Shown here one piece after another: positions 28,255 to 37,887 of a stretch of DNA of 64,000 bases. A model generated the notes under the pieces. The model was not told the origin of the DNA. It worked only from the letters and a program-made list of their open reading frames with translations, and made no database searches. This stretch comes from Candidatus Gastranaerophilales bacterium (GTDB taxonomy: Bacteria > Cyanobacteriota > Vampirovibrionia > Gastranaerophilales > Gastranaerophilaceae), in NCBI GenBank assembly GCA_944325825.1, contig CALVBP010000002.1, positions 1-64,000 of the forward strand. The letters run 5' to 3'. Both the position numbers and the translations under genes were made by a program. The first letter of the stretch is position 1. Each line of letters starts with the position of its first letter.

Positions 28255-29007
28255 ATGGCAGAAATATTAACACTACCTCCTAATTTACCAAAAGCACAGA
28301 ATGCTGAAGTCGGTGCGAGCAAATTTTGCCCGGGCTGCGGACACGGGATTACTCTAAAAGCTCTGGGCTTAGCAGTTGATGAATTAGGAATAAAACAAAA
28401 AACAGTTTTTGGCTGTGATATAGGATGCTCACTTTTGAGCTGGAACTATATGGATTTAGATACGGTCCAAACCCACCATGGAAGAACTACTCCGGTCATA
28501 TACGGTTTTACAAGAGCTAATCCGGAAGCAATCGGCATAGCTTATATGGGTGATGGCGGAGGTCTTGCAATAGGAGCGCAGCACCTTGTTAATGCGACTG
28601 TTAGAGCAGAAAGAATGCTTATAATTGTTGTTAATAATACAAACTACGGTATGACAGGCGGGCAAATGTCTCCAACTACTATGCCGGGACAAAAAACAGA
28701 AACCACACCTTACGGCAGGGATTGTGAAGTAACAGGCAAACCGGCAAAAGCAGCAGAAATGGTTGCGGCTATTGCTGACCCTAAAAAGTCTTTCGTAGCA
28801 CGTGCTTCCGTTTCTAATGTAAGAAAACTTCAGACAACCTTTGTAAAAGCTTTAAAGAATGTCGAAAATGGAGGTTTTTCTTTTGTGGAAGTTCTTTCTC
28901 TCTGTCCTCTCAACTGGAGAACAAATAACTTTGAAACATTCGAAAGACTTCAAAAAATGGAAGAATTCTTTGAAGTAAAAGATTTTCTGGTACCGGAAGG
29001 AGTGTAG
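28255..29007 (+). CDS. korB: 2-oxoacid:ferredoxin oxidoreductase, beta subunit (TPP-binding)
   Basis: A 250-residue thiamine-diphosphate-binding subunit. FCPGCGHGITLKAL near residue 23 and the TPP/Mg motif GDGGGLAIG ... NNTNYGMTGGQ (about residues 99-140) are visible. It works with korA to form the active site; electrons pass to the ferredoxin-like delta subunit. AAGGAAGGAG precedes the ATG. It follows korA by 16 bases. Confidence 0.92.
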   Translation: MAEILTLPPNLPKAQNAEVGASKFCPGCGHGITLKALGLAVDELGIKQKTVFGCDIGCSLLSWNYMDLDTVQTHHGRTTPVIYGFTRANPEAIGIAYMGDGGGLAIGAQHLVNATVRAERMLIIVVNNTNYGMTGGQMSPTTMPGQKTETTPYGRDCEVTGKPAKAAEMVAAIADPKKSFVARASVSNVRKLQTTFVKALKNVENGGFSFVEVLSLCPLNWRTNNFETFERLQKMEEFFEVKDFLVPEGV

Positions 29008-29009
29008 AT

Positions 29010-29576
29010 ATGGCAAGAACTAAGATAGCATTAGCAGGAGAAGGCGGGCAAGGCGTACAGTCTGTTGCTAAAATCCTCGTAGAAGCAGGTTATGAAGCCG
29101 GGAAACAGGTTCTTTATATCCCGAATTTCGGTGTTGAACAGAGAGGCGGTGTATCAATCGCTTTTTGTCAAATAGCAGATGAAACCATTGGCGAACCTCG
29201 TTTTGCTAAAGGTGACATCATTATTATGCTCTCAGACAGGGCTATTGACAGATGTAAAACATATGTGGATAAGAATTCGATAGTTGTTTACGATACATCT
29301 GTCTGCACTAAAAAGCCTGATGTTGAATGTAAAGAGATTATCGGGGTTGAAGCAAACAGGATTGCAAATGAACAGTTAAGCGCAAGAGTCTTTAATATCA
29401 TTATATTAGGCGTACTTCTTGAAGCAACCCATGTTCTTAAACTCGAAGATATCAAAAACGCTATGGAAATGGCTTTAGGCAAAAAATTTGCTGCCAAACC
29501 GGAATTAAGAGACTTGAACTACAAAGCTCTTGAAATGGGAATGAAGCTTGTAAAAGAAAGAGCAGGTGCGCTATGA
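29010..29576 (+). CDS. korC: 2-oxoacid:ferredoxin oxidoreductase, gamma subunit
   Basis: A 188-residue subunit of the pyruvate/ketoisovalerate oxidoreductase gamma family. The N-terminal nucleotide-like loop ALAGEGGQGVQSVAKIL is typical, and PNFGVEQRGGVSIAF follows. It is thought to bind CoA in this family. It starts 2 bases after korB with AGGAG inside the end of korB, and overlaps korD by 4 bases. Confidence 0.9.
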   Translation: MARTKIALAGEGGQGVQSVAKILVEAGYEAGKQVLYIPNFGVEQRGGVSIAFCQIADETIGEPRFAKGDIIIMLSDRAIDRCKTYVDKNSIVVYDTSVCTKKPDVECKEIIGVEANRIANEQLSARVFNIIILGVLLEATHVLKLEDIKNAMEMALGKKFAAKPELRDLNYKALEMGMKLVKERAGAL

Positions 29577-29842
29577 CGGAACATCAATATAAAGGATATA
29601 AAATAGAAGGCGTTGGCAAAGGTAAAGCTGATTATTATGTATATACAGAACTCTGCAAAGGCTGCGGGCTTTGTATTGCAAAATGTCCTATGAACAAGGC
29701 CGGTAAAAAATGTCTCAGCTGGTCAAAAGAAGTAGGGCTTTACCAAACTCCCGCCGTTGCTCCGGATCCTGAAATTTGTATAGCATGCGGAGCCTGCGCA
29801 ATGACTTGTCCTGACAGTGCAATAAGAATCGAAAGAAAATAA
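29573..29842 (+). CDS. korD: 2-oxoacid:ferredoxin oxidoreductase, delta (ferredoxin) subunit
   Basis: An 89-residue protein with two [4Fe-4S] motifs, CKGCGLCIAKCP near residue 28 and CIACGACAMTCP near residue 68. The linker between them carries an extra cysteine. It accepts electrons from the catalytic subunits and passes them to soluble ferredoxin. ATGA overlap with korC indicates coupled translation. A strong terminator follows. Confidence 0.92.
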   Translation: MTEHQYKGYKIEGVGKGKADYYVYTELCKGCGLCIAKCPMNKAGKKCLSWSKEVGLYQTPAVAPDPEICIACGACAMTCPDSAIRIERK

Positions 29843-29855
29843 ATTATAAAAAAGA

Positions 29856-29887
29856 AAAGCGGCGGTGCCTAAAGGCACCGCCGCTTT
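29856..29887. terminator. Strong bidirectional terminator between korD and secF
   Basis: A perfect 14-bp GC-rich stem (29856-29869 with 29874-29887), loop TAAA, and a T-rich run after it on the plus strand; A-rich sequence before it gives a U-run for the minus-strand secDF transcript. Confidence 0.9.
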
Positions 29888-29901
29888 GTATTTTATTTTT
29901 C

Positions 29902-30864
29902 CTAAACAGCTGCAGCTGTTTTAGCTTTTTTCTTCTTGTCTTCCCAAATTTCAACCAGAGTCGAGCAGAAGAATATACTTGAATAAGTACCTACAGCGAT
30001 ACCTAGAATCATTGCAAGCACAAAGTCTTTAGTTGTAACACCTCCAAAGAAGTAAAGTGCCGCAAGTGTTAACAAAGTTGTCAAAGAAGTATTTATACTT
30101 CTTGCAAGGGTTTGATTAATACTTGCATTCATAATTTCACCGAATTCCATTTTCTTGGAATAATATTTCAAATTTTCTCTCACACGGTCAAAAACAACGA
30201 TTGTATCGTGAACAGAAAACCCGATTACGGTTAAAAGAGCCGTTACAAACAATGCATCTATTTGAACATCATAGAAAAGTCCTAAAATCGAAAAGACCCC
30301 GAGCACAAATATCGTATCATGCACAAGCCCCAAAATTGCAGCCAGAGCATAATCAAATTGGAATCTAAATGTTAAATATGCAATAATTCCCAGCAAAGCA
30401 AGAGATAAAGCTATTAAGGAATTCTTAAACAATTCAGTTCCAAGAGTAGGTCCTACTGATGACACCTGTACCAAAGAAGGAGCTTGGAATTCTTCGCTTA
30501 CAATATTTGTAATCTTATTTACAGTATCAGTCCCTTCTTCAATAAATTTTGTTCTTACTGAAAGAATTGCTTTCAAATCCGAACCTTCTTGAGCATTAAC
30601 ATTAATAACCTGAAGATAAGGGTTTTCAATACCTCCCTTTGCAAGGTCTTCTCTCACCGTTGATAGTCTTTCGTTAGTGATATCTTCTTTTACTCCGTAT
30701 TGTAAAGTTGTACCGCCTGTATAATCAATACCTACCTTCAAAGGTGTATGCGTCGGATATACAATTGATGAATATATCATTGCTACAATACCCGGAGTTA
30801 AAAGTATTGCTGATATTGCCAGAAACAAAAATCTGTATTTTACTATATCTAATTTTATTTTCAT
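29902..30864 (-). CDS. secF: Protein translocase subunit SecF
   Basis: A 320-residue RND-type membrane protein with six helices and a large periplasmic domain (about residues 40-130). The family motif FSVHDTIVVFDRVREN lies near residue 215. With SecD it uses the proton gradient to help release proteins from SecYEG. It lies directly downstream of secD; a GGAGG is 15 bases upstream and AGGT is nearer to the ATG. Confidence 0.94.
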   Translation of the reverse strand: MKIKLDIVKYRFLFLAISAILLTPGIVAMIYSSIVYPTHTPLKVGIDYTGGTTLQYGVKEDITNERLSTVREDLAKGGIENPYLQVINVNAQEGSDLKAILSVRTKFIEEGTDTVNKITNIVSEEFQAPSLVQVSSVGPTLGTELFKNSLIALSLALLGIIAYLTFRFQFDYALAAILGLVHDTIFVLGVFSILGLFYDVQIDALFVTALLTVIGFSVHDTIVVFDRVRENLKYYSKKMEFGEIMNASINQTLARSINTSLTTLLTLAALYFFGGVTTKDFVLAMILGIAVGTYSSIFFCSTLVEIWEDKKKKAKTAAAV

Positions 30865-30887
30865 AATTACCTACTTTCCTCCGATAC

Positions 30888-32186
30888 CTAATCCAATATC
30901 CCGAATTTAGCTTTTTCACGTTTAGTTTCAACAGCCTGGAAGCCTTCTCCGATTTCATCTTTTCTGATACCAAACCACTCAGGATGTTTAAGATTCCCTG
31001 TACCGAATATCAAATGCATAAAGTTTCTGGTTATCGTAATTGCACTGAACATAGAAACAATAACACCGATTGCAAGGGTCAGAGCAAAACCTTTAACAAT
31101 ACTTGTACCGCAGAAATAAAGAATTATACAAGTAATAATTGTAGTCATATTTGAATCAAAAATACTTGTAAAAGCTCTGTCAAAACCGGAATTTATCGCA
31201 GTAAAGAGTGTTCTGCCGGCTTTTAATTCTTCTTTCGTTCTTTCAAATATCAAAATATTAGCATCAACAGCCATACCTATACTCAAAATAAAGCCTGCAA
31301 TACCCGCTAATGTAAGAGTTACCGGAATAGCTTTAAATAACGCAAATAACATTAAGCCGTATATAATTAATGCAACATCAGCAATCAATCCCGGTGCACG
31401 GTAATAAAGCGCCATGAATATCATTACAAAACCGAGACCTATAGCACCTGCAACCTTAGATTTTGCAATACTGTCAGCACCAAGAGTAGGTCCAACCGTA
31501 TTTTCTTCAACTATTTTAGCAGGAACCGGAAGCGCACCGGCATTCAAAAGGTCAACCATGGTTTTTGCTTCTTCATAAGCAAAACCGCTGTCCCCGCCGG
31601 AAATTTGAGCTCTTCCACCCGGAATAGGTTCTCTTATTACAGGAGCTGATTGGAGTTCTCCGTTAAAGAAAATCGCCATCTGCTGTCCGACCATTTCTTT
31701 AGTCAAAGCAGCAAATTTTTTAGTACCGTTATCATTAAATTCTAAATCAACAACCCATTGTCCGTTTTGAGATGTACTCAGATTTGCTTTGGATAAATCT
31801 TTACCGGTCAATCCCGTTGACTCCCAGCTTTCCAAACCGTCTTTCATAACCGGACGTCTAAAGTCTAATTCTGCTGTCTCACCTAAATAAGCCTTTGCTT
31901 GATTCAAGTCCGAAACATCAGGAATTTCAACAACAAGTCTTTTTTCACCGGATCTTTGTACAACAGTTTCTGACACGCCAAGCTTATTTACACGATTTTC
32001 TATCGCAAATTGCAAACTTGACATCATATCAGGTGTAACAACACCGTTCGCTGGAGCTGCTTCAAGTACGAGTCTTGAACCGCCGACCAAATCTAAACCT
32101 AACTTTGTAGGTTTTACAGCAATCGTAATTATTGAAGCTATTACAATAACTACAATCAGCCAAAACAGTATGAGTTTGTTTTTCAT
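30888..32186 (-). CDS. secD: Protein translocase subunit SecD
   Basis: A 432-residue RND-type protein: an N-terminal helix, periplasmic P1 domain, and C-terminal helices including GMAVDANILIFERTKEELK near residue 310. The N-terminal GLDLVGGSRLVLEA is characteristic. It is somewhat shorter than many SecD proteins because the P1 head is compact. AAGGGG precedes the ATG. It is preceded at 70 bp by dapA and may be cotranscribed with it. Confidence 0.94.
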   Translation of the reverse strand: MKNKLILFWLIVVIVIASIITIAVKPTKLGLDLVGGSRLVLEAAPANGVVTPDMMSSLQFAIENRVNKLGVSETVVQRSGEKRLVVEIPDVSDLNQAKAYLGETAELDFRRPVMKDGLESWESTGLTGKDLSKANLSTSQNGQWVVDLEFNDNGTKKFAALTKEMVGQQMAIFFNGELQSAPVIREPIPGGRAQISGGDSGFAYEEAKTMVDLLNAGALPVPAKIVEENTVGPTLGADSIAKSKVAGAIGLGFVMIFMALYYRAPGLIADVALIIYGLMLFALFKAIPVTLTLAGIAGFILSIGMAVDANILIFERTKEELKAGRTLFTAINSGFDRAFTSIFDSNMTTIITCIILYFCGTSIVKGFALTLAIGVIVSMFSAITITRNFMHLIFGTGNLKHPEWFGIRKDEIGEGFQAVETKREKAKFGILD

Positions 32187-32256
32187 TTTATATATACCCC
32201 TTATTAATATATGAATATTTTATCAAAAAAACATCCCGGGAATCTTACCACATAGG

Positions 32257-33135
32257 CTAAATAGATTCCAGCGTAAAGATTAGTTCTGCTCTTTCTGCCT
32301 TAGTCAACTCGACTAGAGGACATCTGACATAATCTTCAATAATTTCCTTATATGCCAGCGCTGCCTTAACCGGAACCGGATTCGGCGCCATAAACAATTT
32401 TTTGAAAATCGGATAAAGTTTAAGATGCATGTTTTTTGCTGTCATAACATCACCCGTTTTAAAGTTCCTTATCATTGATTTAATTTCTGTTCCAAAAAGA
32501 TGTGAAGCAACTGAAATTACCCCGTGAGCACCAAGTGAAAGCATCGGAAGAGTCAGGCTGTCATCTCCGGAATAAATCGCAAAATCAGCAGGAACAGAGC
32601 TTTTTAGTTCACTTAACATATCCATATCAGGTGCACTTTGTTTCAATGCAACAATATTGGAAAAATTCCTTGCCAGAGTTTTAACCGTTTCTACGCTCAT
32701 TGTAATCCCTGTTCTTGAAGGAATATTATAGAGAATAATCGGTAAATCAACAGCTCTTGCAATCTCTGAAAAATGCTCAAGCAAGCCGCTCTGAGAAGGT
32801 TTATTATAATAAGGCACCACTGAAAGAATAGCATCGGCACCCTCTTTTTCAGCTCTTTTTGACATCATTACAGCAGTTTTTGTGCAGTTTGAACCTGCAC
32901 CCATAATTACTTTGCCTTTTCCGTTTACTGCACGTTTTACGCTGCTCAAGAGCTCCACTTCTTCATCAAAAGTAAGTGTCGGGGATTCACCTGTGGTTCC
33001 GGCAACAACAACAGCATCTGAACCCGTATTAACAAGCTGATATGCAAGCAGCTCAGCCTTTTCATAATCAATTTCCCGCTTTTCGTCAAACGGTGTTACC
33101 ATCGCTGTTATAACTTCACCCGCATCATATCTCAT
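32257..33135 (-). CDS. dapA: 4-hydroxy-tetrahydrodipicolinate synthase
   Basis: A 292-residue TIM-barrel enzyme that condenses pyruvate and aspartate semialdehyde in the DAP/lysine pathway. The catalytic Tyr is in YNIPSRTG and the Schiff-base Lys in VALKQS (near residue 162); the N-terminal GTTGESPTLT also matches. The ATG at 33135 has an AAGGAG site; an upstream in-frame TTG overlaps that site and is rejected. It works upstream of the dapL product encoded at 54091. Confidence 0.95.
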   Translation of the reverse strand: MRYDAGEVITAMVTPFDEKREIDYEKAELLAYQLVNTGSDAVVVAGTTGESPTLTFDEEVELLSSVKRAVNGKGKVIMGAGSNCTKTAVMMSKRAEKEGADAILSVVPYYNKPSQSGLLEHFSEIARAVDLPIILYNIPSRTGITMSVETVKTLARNFSNIVALKQSAPDMDMLSELKSSVPADFAIYSGDDSLTLPMLSLGAHGVISVASHLFGTEIKSMIRNFKTGDVMTAKNMHLKLYPIFKKLFMAPNPVPVKAALAYKEIIEDYVRCPLVELTKAERAELIFTLESI

Positions 33136-33197
33136 ATTTATTACTCCTTCCAATCTTGTCTAATTTTACATCAAAAATGGTAAAAAGTTTAATGTTT

Positions 33198-34064
33198 TCA
33201 TATCATCTCTCTAAATTCATGCACCTCAAATGTTTCCCCGTCTTTTTGAAAAAGCCCGAGCAGTGAAGTCTCATACCTGTGAGATGTATTAAATCTATAT
33301 CTGTAAACAGTATCTGAACACGCACTTACTTTGTTTACAAACTTTAACGAAATAAGTTCTTTAAGCTGCTTATCTTCTTTTACCAAATCTTTACCAAGAA
33401 TTTGAATACAGATAACATAATCCAGAGGAGAGGATGATTTGAGAAGTTTGAAAAAATACTGTAAATTATTATCTACTGCAGAAAAATTCTCAAAAGAATA
33501 CAAAAATCCTCCGTTATAAGAAATTGGTGAAACTCCGGTTTTTTCTATCAAAAATTTATTCATTATTTTATTCTGTTCTTCTAAATTTACTTTTTGTTCT
33601 TGATGAGAAAATTTCGGTTTTATTGATGTGGAAACAAAAATATTATAGCGTTTAAGCGCTCTCTGCTCGGCAGACTGGTCTTTTGCAAGCTTTTTGTTAA
33701 AAGCATTTTCTTCAGCTTCCCTTGCTTTTCTATACCCGCTATTATATACTTCTTCAGCTATTTCCAGACCTCTGTATGCTAAATGGTCAATAAGATAAAG
33801 AACCAGATATGCGAACAAAGCAATTATATAACTGAATTCAAATTTTGCACCTAAAAGGTCTATTGACTCTTTAGAACAAGACGTTCCTATAAATAAAAAA
33901 GAACTCAATACCGGGATAAACGGCTTTAAAAATCCAATTGGATTGCCGGTAAGGTTTTGTATCCAGAATAAGAGATGTAGCAATATAAAAAATACAATAA
34001 CAATTTTTATAAATTGTGCGGCACTTTTTAAAAAATTAAAAAGATTTAAAATATTTTTGTGCAT
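33198..34064 (-). CDS. Conserved-looking membrane protein of unknown function in the pan operon
   Basis: A 288-residue protein I do not recognise. Hydrophobic segments lie at about residues 17-38, 47-62 and 75-95. A charged, coiled-coil-like linker follows at about 100-180, then a soluble C-terminal domain. The topology suggests a membrane-anchored cytosolic domain. Its ATG comes directly after the panC stop and its ribosome-binding site (GGAGGAAT) is inside the end of panC, so it is coexpressed with pantothenate synthesis genes. A link to that pathway is only positional. Confidence 0.7.
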   Translation of the reverse strand: MHKNILNLFNFLKSAAQFIKIVIVFFILLHLLFWIQNLTGNPIGFLKPFIPVLSSFLFIGTSCSKESIDLLGAKFEFSYIIALFAYLVLYLIDHLAYRGLEIAEEVYNSGYRKAREAEENAFNKKLAKDQSAEQRALKRYNIFVSTSIKPKFSHQEQKVNLEEQNKIMNKFLIEKTGVSPISYNGGFLYSFENFSAVDNNLQYFFKLLKSSSPLDYVICIQILGKDLVKEDKQLKELISLKFVNKVSACSDTVYRYRFNTSHRYETSLLGLFQKDGETFEVHEFREMI

Positions 34065-34925
34065 CTATATTCCTCCAAGATAAGTATTATCTATTAATCT
34101 TACTCCTTCAACTCTGCATGCTATAAGGACAATAGAATTATTGTCCGCATGTAATTTTTCTTCCAGCGTATTTTTATCTAAAATTTCTAAATACTCCAAT
34201 TCATGCTTATCCGTTAAAAATGAATATGCAGTTTCCTTAAGAGCAGAGACATCCGTAATACCTTTCTGATAACAGGTTTTGATATTATTTAAAATCTTAC
34301 TTAAAACAAGCGCATCCTTTTTACCTTCATCTGTCAGATATTTATTTCTTGAACTTAAAGCAAGTCCTGATTCTTCTCTAACAATCGGACACTGTATTAT
34401 TTCAACCGGAACATTTAAATCCGCAGCCATCTTCTTCACAATAACGACTTGCTGTGCATCTTTTTGCCCGAAAAAGGCATAATCAGGCTGGACGATATTA
34501 AATAACTTTAAAACAACGGTACAAACGCCGTCAAAATGCCCGACTCTTGTTTTTCCGCAAAGTTTATTTACATAGAAAAACGGCGGACATACATAAGTCA
34601 AAGTATCATTAGATAACCTCCCCGCATCGCCGTACATCTCTTTTGGCGATGGAGCAAACACAATATCCACACCTTCCCGGTTACACAATCTTTCGTCCGC
34701 ATCAAGCGTTCTCGGATATTTATCAAAATCTTCAGAAGGACCGAACTGTATCGGGTTCACAAAAACAGAAACAACAACTTTATCACAGGATGCCTTTGCT
34801 TTTTTTATCAAACTTAAATGTCCGGCATGCAAAGCTCCCATCGTAGGCACGAGACCTATTTTAAATCCTTCTTTTTTCCATTCCTTTATATTTTTCTTAA
34901 CTTCTTCAATATTATTTAACAGCAT
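34065..34925 (-). CDS. panC: Pantothenate synthetase
   Basis: A 286-residue enzyme joining pantoate and beta-alanine with ATP. The HIGH-type motif is MGALHAGHLSLI near residue 28, with FVNPIQFGPSEDFDKYPR near 60, FGQKDAQQ near 155 and LALSSRNKYL near 187. It overlaps panB by 14 bases; GAGAG precedes its ATG. panD is not in the window. Confidence 0.95.
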   Translation of the reverse strand: MLLNNIEEVKKNIKEWKKEGFKIGLVPTMGALHAGHLSLIKKAKASCDKVVVSVFVNPIQFGPSEDFDKYPRTLDADERLCNREGVDIVFAPSPKEMYGDAGRLSNDTLTYVCPPFFYVNKLCGKTRVGHFDGVCTVVLKLFNIVQPDYAFFGQKDAQQVVIVKKMAADLNVPVEIIQCPIVREESGLALSSRNKYLTDEGKKDALVLSKILNNIKTCYQKGITDVSALKETAYSFLTDKHELEYLEILDKNTLEEKLHADNNSIVLIACRVEGVRLIDNTYLGGI

Positions 34926-35751
34926 AAAGTTTCTCTCTTTCTTCTTCTGTTAACTCAAAAGACTGCTCTTTTGAGGGAAAATTTCCGTCTTTTACCTCAG
35001 CAGAATATTTTTTTACACTATCTAAAATTGTGTCATGGAGATTTGCATACTTTTTCACAAACTTCGGTGTAAAATCCGTAAATTTACCCAAAATATCATC
35101 AATCACAACAATTTGCCCGCTGCAGCCAGCACCTGCACCTATTCCTATTGTAGGAATACTTATATTTTTCGTTATGTACTCTGCACTTTCAGCAGGCATT
35201 AATTCAAGTACTATCGCAAATGCCCCTGCTTCTTCCAATCTTTTAGCACTTTCGAGTATTTTTTCCGTTTGTTCGCAACTTTTCCCCTGAATTTTATATC
35301 CGCCGATTGTATTCATAAGCTGGGGAGTAAACCCTAAATGCCCCAAGACCGGAATCCCGGACTCAACACAGCGTTTAACAAGAGTTAAAATGTAATCATT
35401 ACAACCTTCCAGTTTAACTGCATTTGCACCCGCTTTTATCATTTTTGAAACATTTTCCAATCCTTTTTCGATAGAAGTATTATAGGTCATAAAAGGCATA
35501 TCACCGACAATAAAAGAATTTTTAGCGCCCCTGGCAACTGCTTTTACAAAAACAAGCATTTCCTCAAGCGTAACGCCATATGTATTTTCAAGCCCCAAAA
35601 CCACCTGCGCCAGAGAATCACCTACCAGAATTCCGTCTATTCCTGCGTTTTCTAAAACCTGAGCGGTCGAATAGTCATATGCCGTCAGCATTGCTATTTT
35701 TTCACCATTATCTTTCAGTTTCTGGAATGTACCTGCCGTTTTTTTTGCCAT
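34912..35751 (-). CDS. panB: Ketopantoate hydroxymethyltransferase
   Basis: A 279-residue TIM-barrel enzyme that forms ketopantoate from ketoisovalerate using methylene-tetrahydrofolate. Family motifs include MLTAYDYSTAQ near 20, GILVGDSLAQVVLG near 38, GDMPFMTYNTS near 82 and GHLGFTPQ near 137, with IGIGAGAGCSGQIVV near 200. It is followed by panC with overlap and preceded by yvcK at 5 bp. Confidence 0.95.
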   Translation of the reverse strand: MAKKTAGTFQKLKDNGEKIAMLTAYDYSTAQVLENAGIDGILVGDSLAQVVLGLENTYGVTLEEMLVFVKAVARGAKNSFIVGDMPFMTYNTSIEKGLENVSKMIKAGANAVKLEGCNDYILTLVKRCVESGIPVLGHLGFTPQLMNTIGGYKIQGKSCEQTEKILESAKRLEEAGAFAIVLELMPAESAEYITKNISIPTIGIGAGAGCSGQIVVIDDILGKFTDFTPKFVKKYANLHDTILDSVKKYSAEVKDGNFPSKEQSFELTEEEREKLYAVK

Positions 35752-35756
35752 AAATA

Positions 35757-37067
35757 TTATTTCCGTAATGATTTTTTATACCAGTAATAAACCGCTCTGG
35801 CTACTCTGTGCGAGCTATGCCTTACAAGCCCTTCTTTATTTTCCTGAATAAGCTTTTGAGAAACTACACTGACTCCGGTTGGAGCAAGATTTTCCATATC
35901 TAATCTTACAGGAATCGAACCGCTCTTTGCATAACCTTCTGAAATATTATCAGGAAGTGAATTATTTACAAGCACAGCATTGATAATTTTTCTTCCGCCT
36001 GCATGGCTGATAAGAGCATTTACATGACTTGCAACAGAATAATTGTCAGTTTCTCCCGGCTGGGTCATAATATTACATACATAAATCTTTCTTGCATGAG
36101 ATTCGTTAATTGCTTCCGCAATACCTGCAACAAGAAGATTAGGTATAACACTTGTATACAAACTTCCAGGCCCTAAGATTATTAAATCAGCATCATGGAT
36201 TGCCGCAATAACTTCCGGCAGGGCCCTGCAAACAGCCGGTTCTGTAAATAAACGCTTAATTTTGCCATGAGCTTCCGGAATATTAGATTCACCCTGTACA
36301 ATTCTTCCGTCTTCAAATTCTGCCGCCAATTTCATATCATCCAAAGTCGCAGGGAGAACAACACCTCTTATATTTAAAACATTTGATGATTCTTTTACGG
36401 CTCTTACCATATTTCCTGTAATTGCGCATAACGCAGTTAAAAATAAGTTCCCGAAGCTGTGTCCTTCCAGACCTTCTCCCGTCTTAAATCTGTATTGAAA
36501 AAGTTTTGTGATTAAATCTTCATCATCCGCAAGCGCTGCAATACAGTTTCTTATATCTCCGGGGGGAAGAACCCCCATTTCTTCTCGCAACCTGCCTGAA
36601 CTTCCGCCGTCATCTCCAACAGTAACAACCGCCGTGATATTATTTGTATACTTTTTAATCCCTTTGAGAAGCATTGAAAGACCGGTACCACCGCCGATGG
36701 CAACAATTTTTGCACCCTTGTTAAGTTTACTTCTGCGGTATAACCTTTCCAGAAGAGAATTATTCCCTTTTCTGGAATCCATATCCATAATCGAAAGCGT
36801 TGTCTTTTGCCAGCCTTTAAAAAAGATTCCGGCACCAAGAATAACAAAAGCTACTGCCAAAATATTAGAAGGAAGTATCATCGCCGCTTTTCTTATAAAT
36901 TCCATTATTAAATATACCGGACGAATATCAGCAAGAATCAAAAACCCGAGAACAATTAAAACTGAGCCGAGAAATATCAAAAACAGCCATCTTTTAACAT
37001 TTAGCCCCGGAATAAGCCACCCGACATCTTTGGTTACTTTTACATTATCTTTAAATCTAAATACCAT
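35757..37067 (-). CDS. YvcK/CofD-like gluconeogenesis-factor family protein with membrane anchor
   Basis: A 436-residue protein. Two hydrophobic helices (about residues 22-45 and 65-85) precede a YvcK domain with IVAIGGGTGLSMLLKG near 119, TVGDDGGSSGRLR near 145 and LPPGDIRNCIAAL near 163. YvcK-type proteins bind UDP-sugars and influence envelope synthesis and carbon flux. N-terminal membrane helices are absent in the classical Bacillus protein. The ATG at 37067 lies 4 bases after the pxpA stop. A start 11 codons upstream would overlap pxpA. Confidence 0.85.
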   Translation of the reverse strand: MVFRFKDNVKVTKDVGWLIPGLNVKRWLFLIFLGSVLIVLGFLILADIRPVYLIMEFIRKAAMILPSNILAVAFVILGAGIFFKGWQKTTLSIMDMDSRKGNNSLLERLYRRSKLNKGAKIVAIGGGTGLSMLLKGIKKYTNNITAVVTVGDDGGSSGRLREEMGVLPPGDIRNCIAALADDEDLITKLFQYRFKTGEGLEGHSFGNLFLTALCAITGNMVRAVKESSNVLNIRGVVLPATLDDMKLAAEFEDGRIVQGESNIPEAHGKIKRLFTEPAVCRALPEVIAAIHDADLIILGPGSLYTSVIPNLLVAGIAEAINESHARKIYVCNIMTQPGETDNYSVASHVNALISHAGGRKIINAVLVNNSLPDNISEGYAKSGSIPVRLDMENLAPTGVSVVSQKLIQENKEGLVRHSSHRVARAVYYWYKKSLRK

Positions 37068-37071
37068 ACTC

Positions 37072-37866
37072 TTAATCCACCCAACCGGAAATCTTAGCAT
37101 TATTATAATTTACAGGAGAAGGCATTATTAAGCTCCTTGCCTGCTGAATCATCTCCAAAGAATTTTTGTATTTATTTGAAAAGTGTATTGTTGAAGCCTC
37201 GGCAAAACTCATTCCGCCCAGATTATTTCTTATCTGGGAAGTATGCAGAAAATGCTGTAATCTTTTTATTAAATCATAGTTATTTGTATTATCATCTTTT
37301 GAATAGTCTATGGTTAAATCAGGGTTGTATGTCTTTTCCAGCATAATTTCACCTGCTATCTGCACACCTGTATAATCAGCAACTTTAGAAGTTATATCCC
37401 CGACCGGAGCAAAGTAAACGAGCCAATCAGAACATTTTTTAATTGCTCTTGCTATAGCACAGGAAAAAGTAAAATCTTCACCAGCCATCTTATACATAGC
37501 ACCATGAGGGCGCACATGCTCAATACTTAAGCCATAAGCTTTTGCAAATGCCATAATTGCTCCAACTTGATAAACAACAAGCGCCTCCAGCTCATCCTCT
37601 TTTAATTCTACCGGTCTGTAACCAAAGCCTTGAATATCATTAAATCCTATATGCGCACCTATTGCCAGATTCTTTTCTTTTGCCCTTAACAGAGCTTCTT
37701 TTATAGTAACAGGGTCCCCTGCGTGAAACCCGCATGAAACATTAACCGAACTTACATAATCCAAAAGTTCAAACTCATTATTGTTTTTGTAAATCCCGTA
37801 TGCCTGCGCCAAATCGCAGTTAAAATCTATGTTTTTAATTGATTTTCTCTCTATTACTTCTTGCAT
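37072..37866 (-). CDS. pxpA: 5-oxoprolinase subunit A-like protein (LamB/YcsF family)
   Basis: A 264-residue protein. Family motifs are IDFNCDLAQAYG near residue 12, SVNVSCGFHAGDP near 38, AIGAHIGFNDIQGFGYR near 67 and VRPHGAMY near 112. PxpA works with PxpB and PxpC to hydrolyse 5-oxoproline; neither partner is in this neighbourhood, so its role here is uncertain. Three consecutive ATGs follow a GGAG; I chose the last (37866) for spacing. A TATAAT at 37893-37888 on the minus strand is a likely -10, which excludes an upstream TTG start. Confidence 0.8.
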   Translation of the reverse strand: MQEVIERKSIKNIDFNCDLAQAYGIYKNNNEFELLDYVSSVNVSCGFHAGDPVTIKEALLRAKEKNLAIGAHIGFNDIQGFGYRPVELKEDELEALVVYQVGAIMAFAKAYGLSIEHVRPHGAMYKMAGEDFTFSCAIARAIKKCSDWLVYFAPVGDITSKVADYTGVQIAGEIMLEKTYNPDLTIDYSKDDNTNNYDLIKRLQHFLHTSQIRNNLGGMSFAEASTIHFSNKYKNSLEMIQQARSLIMPSPVNYNNAKISGWVD

Positions 37867-37887
37867 CATCATCTCCATTTTATATTG

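Noticed and set aside
36508-37131. 207-codon plus-strand frame antisense to yvcK and pxpA
   Set aside because: It mirrors a well-supported gene, lacks a ribosome-binding site and shows no recognisable domain.
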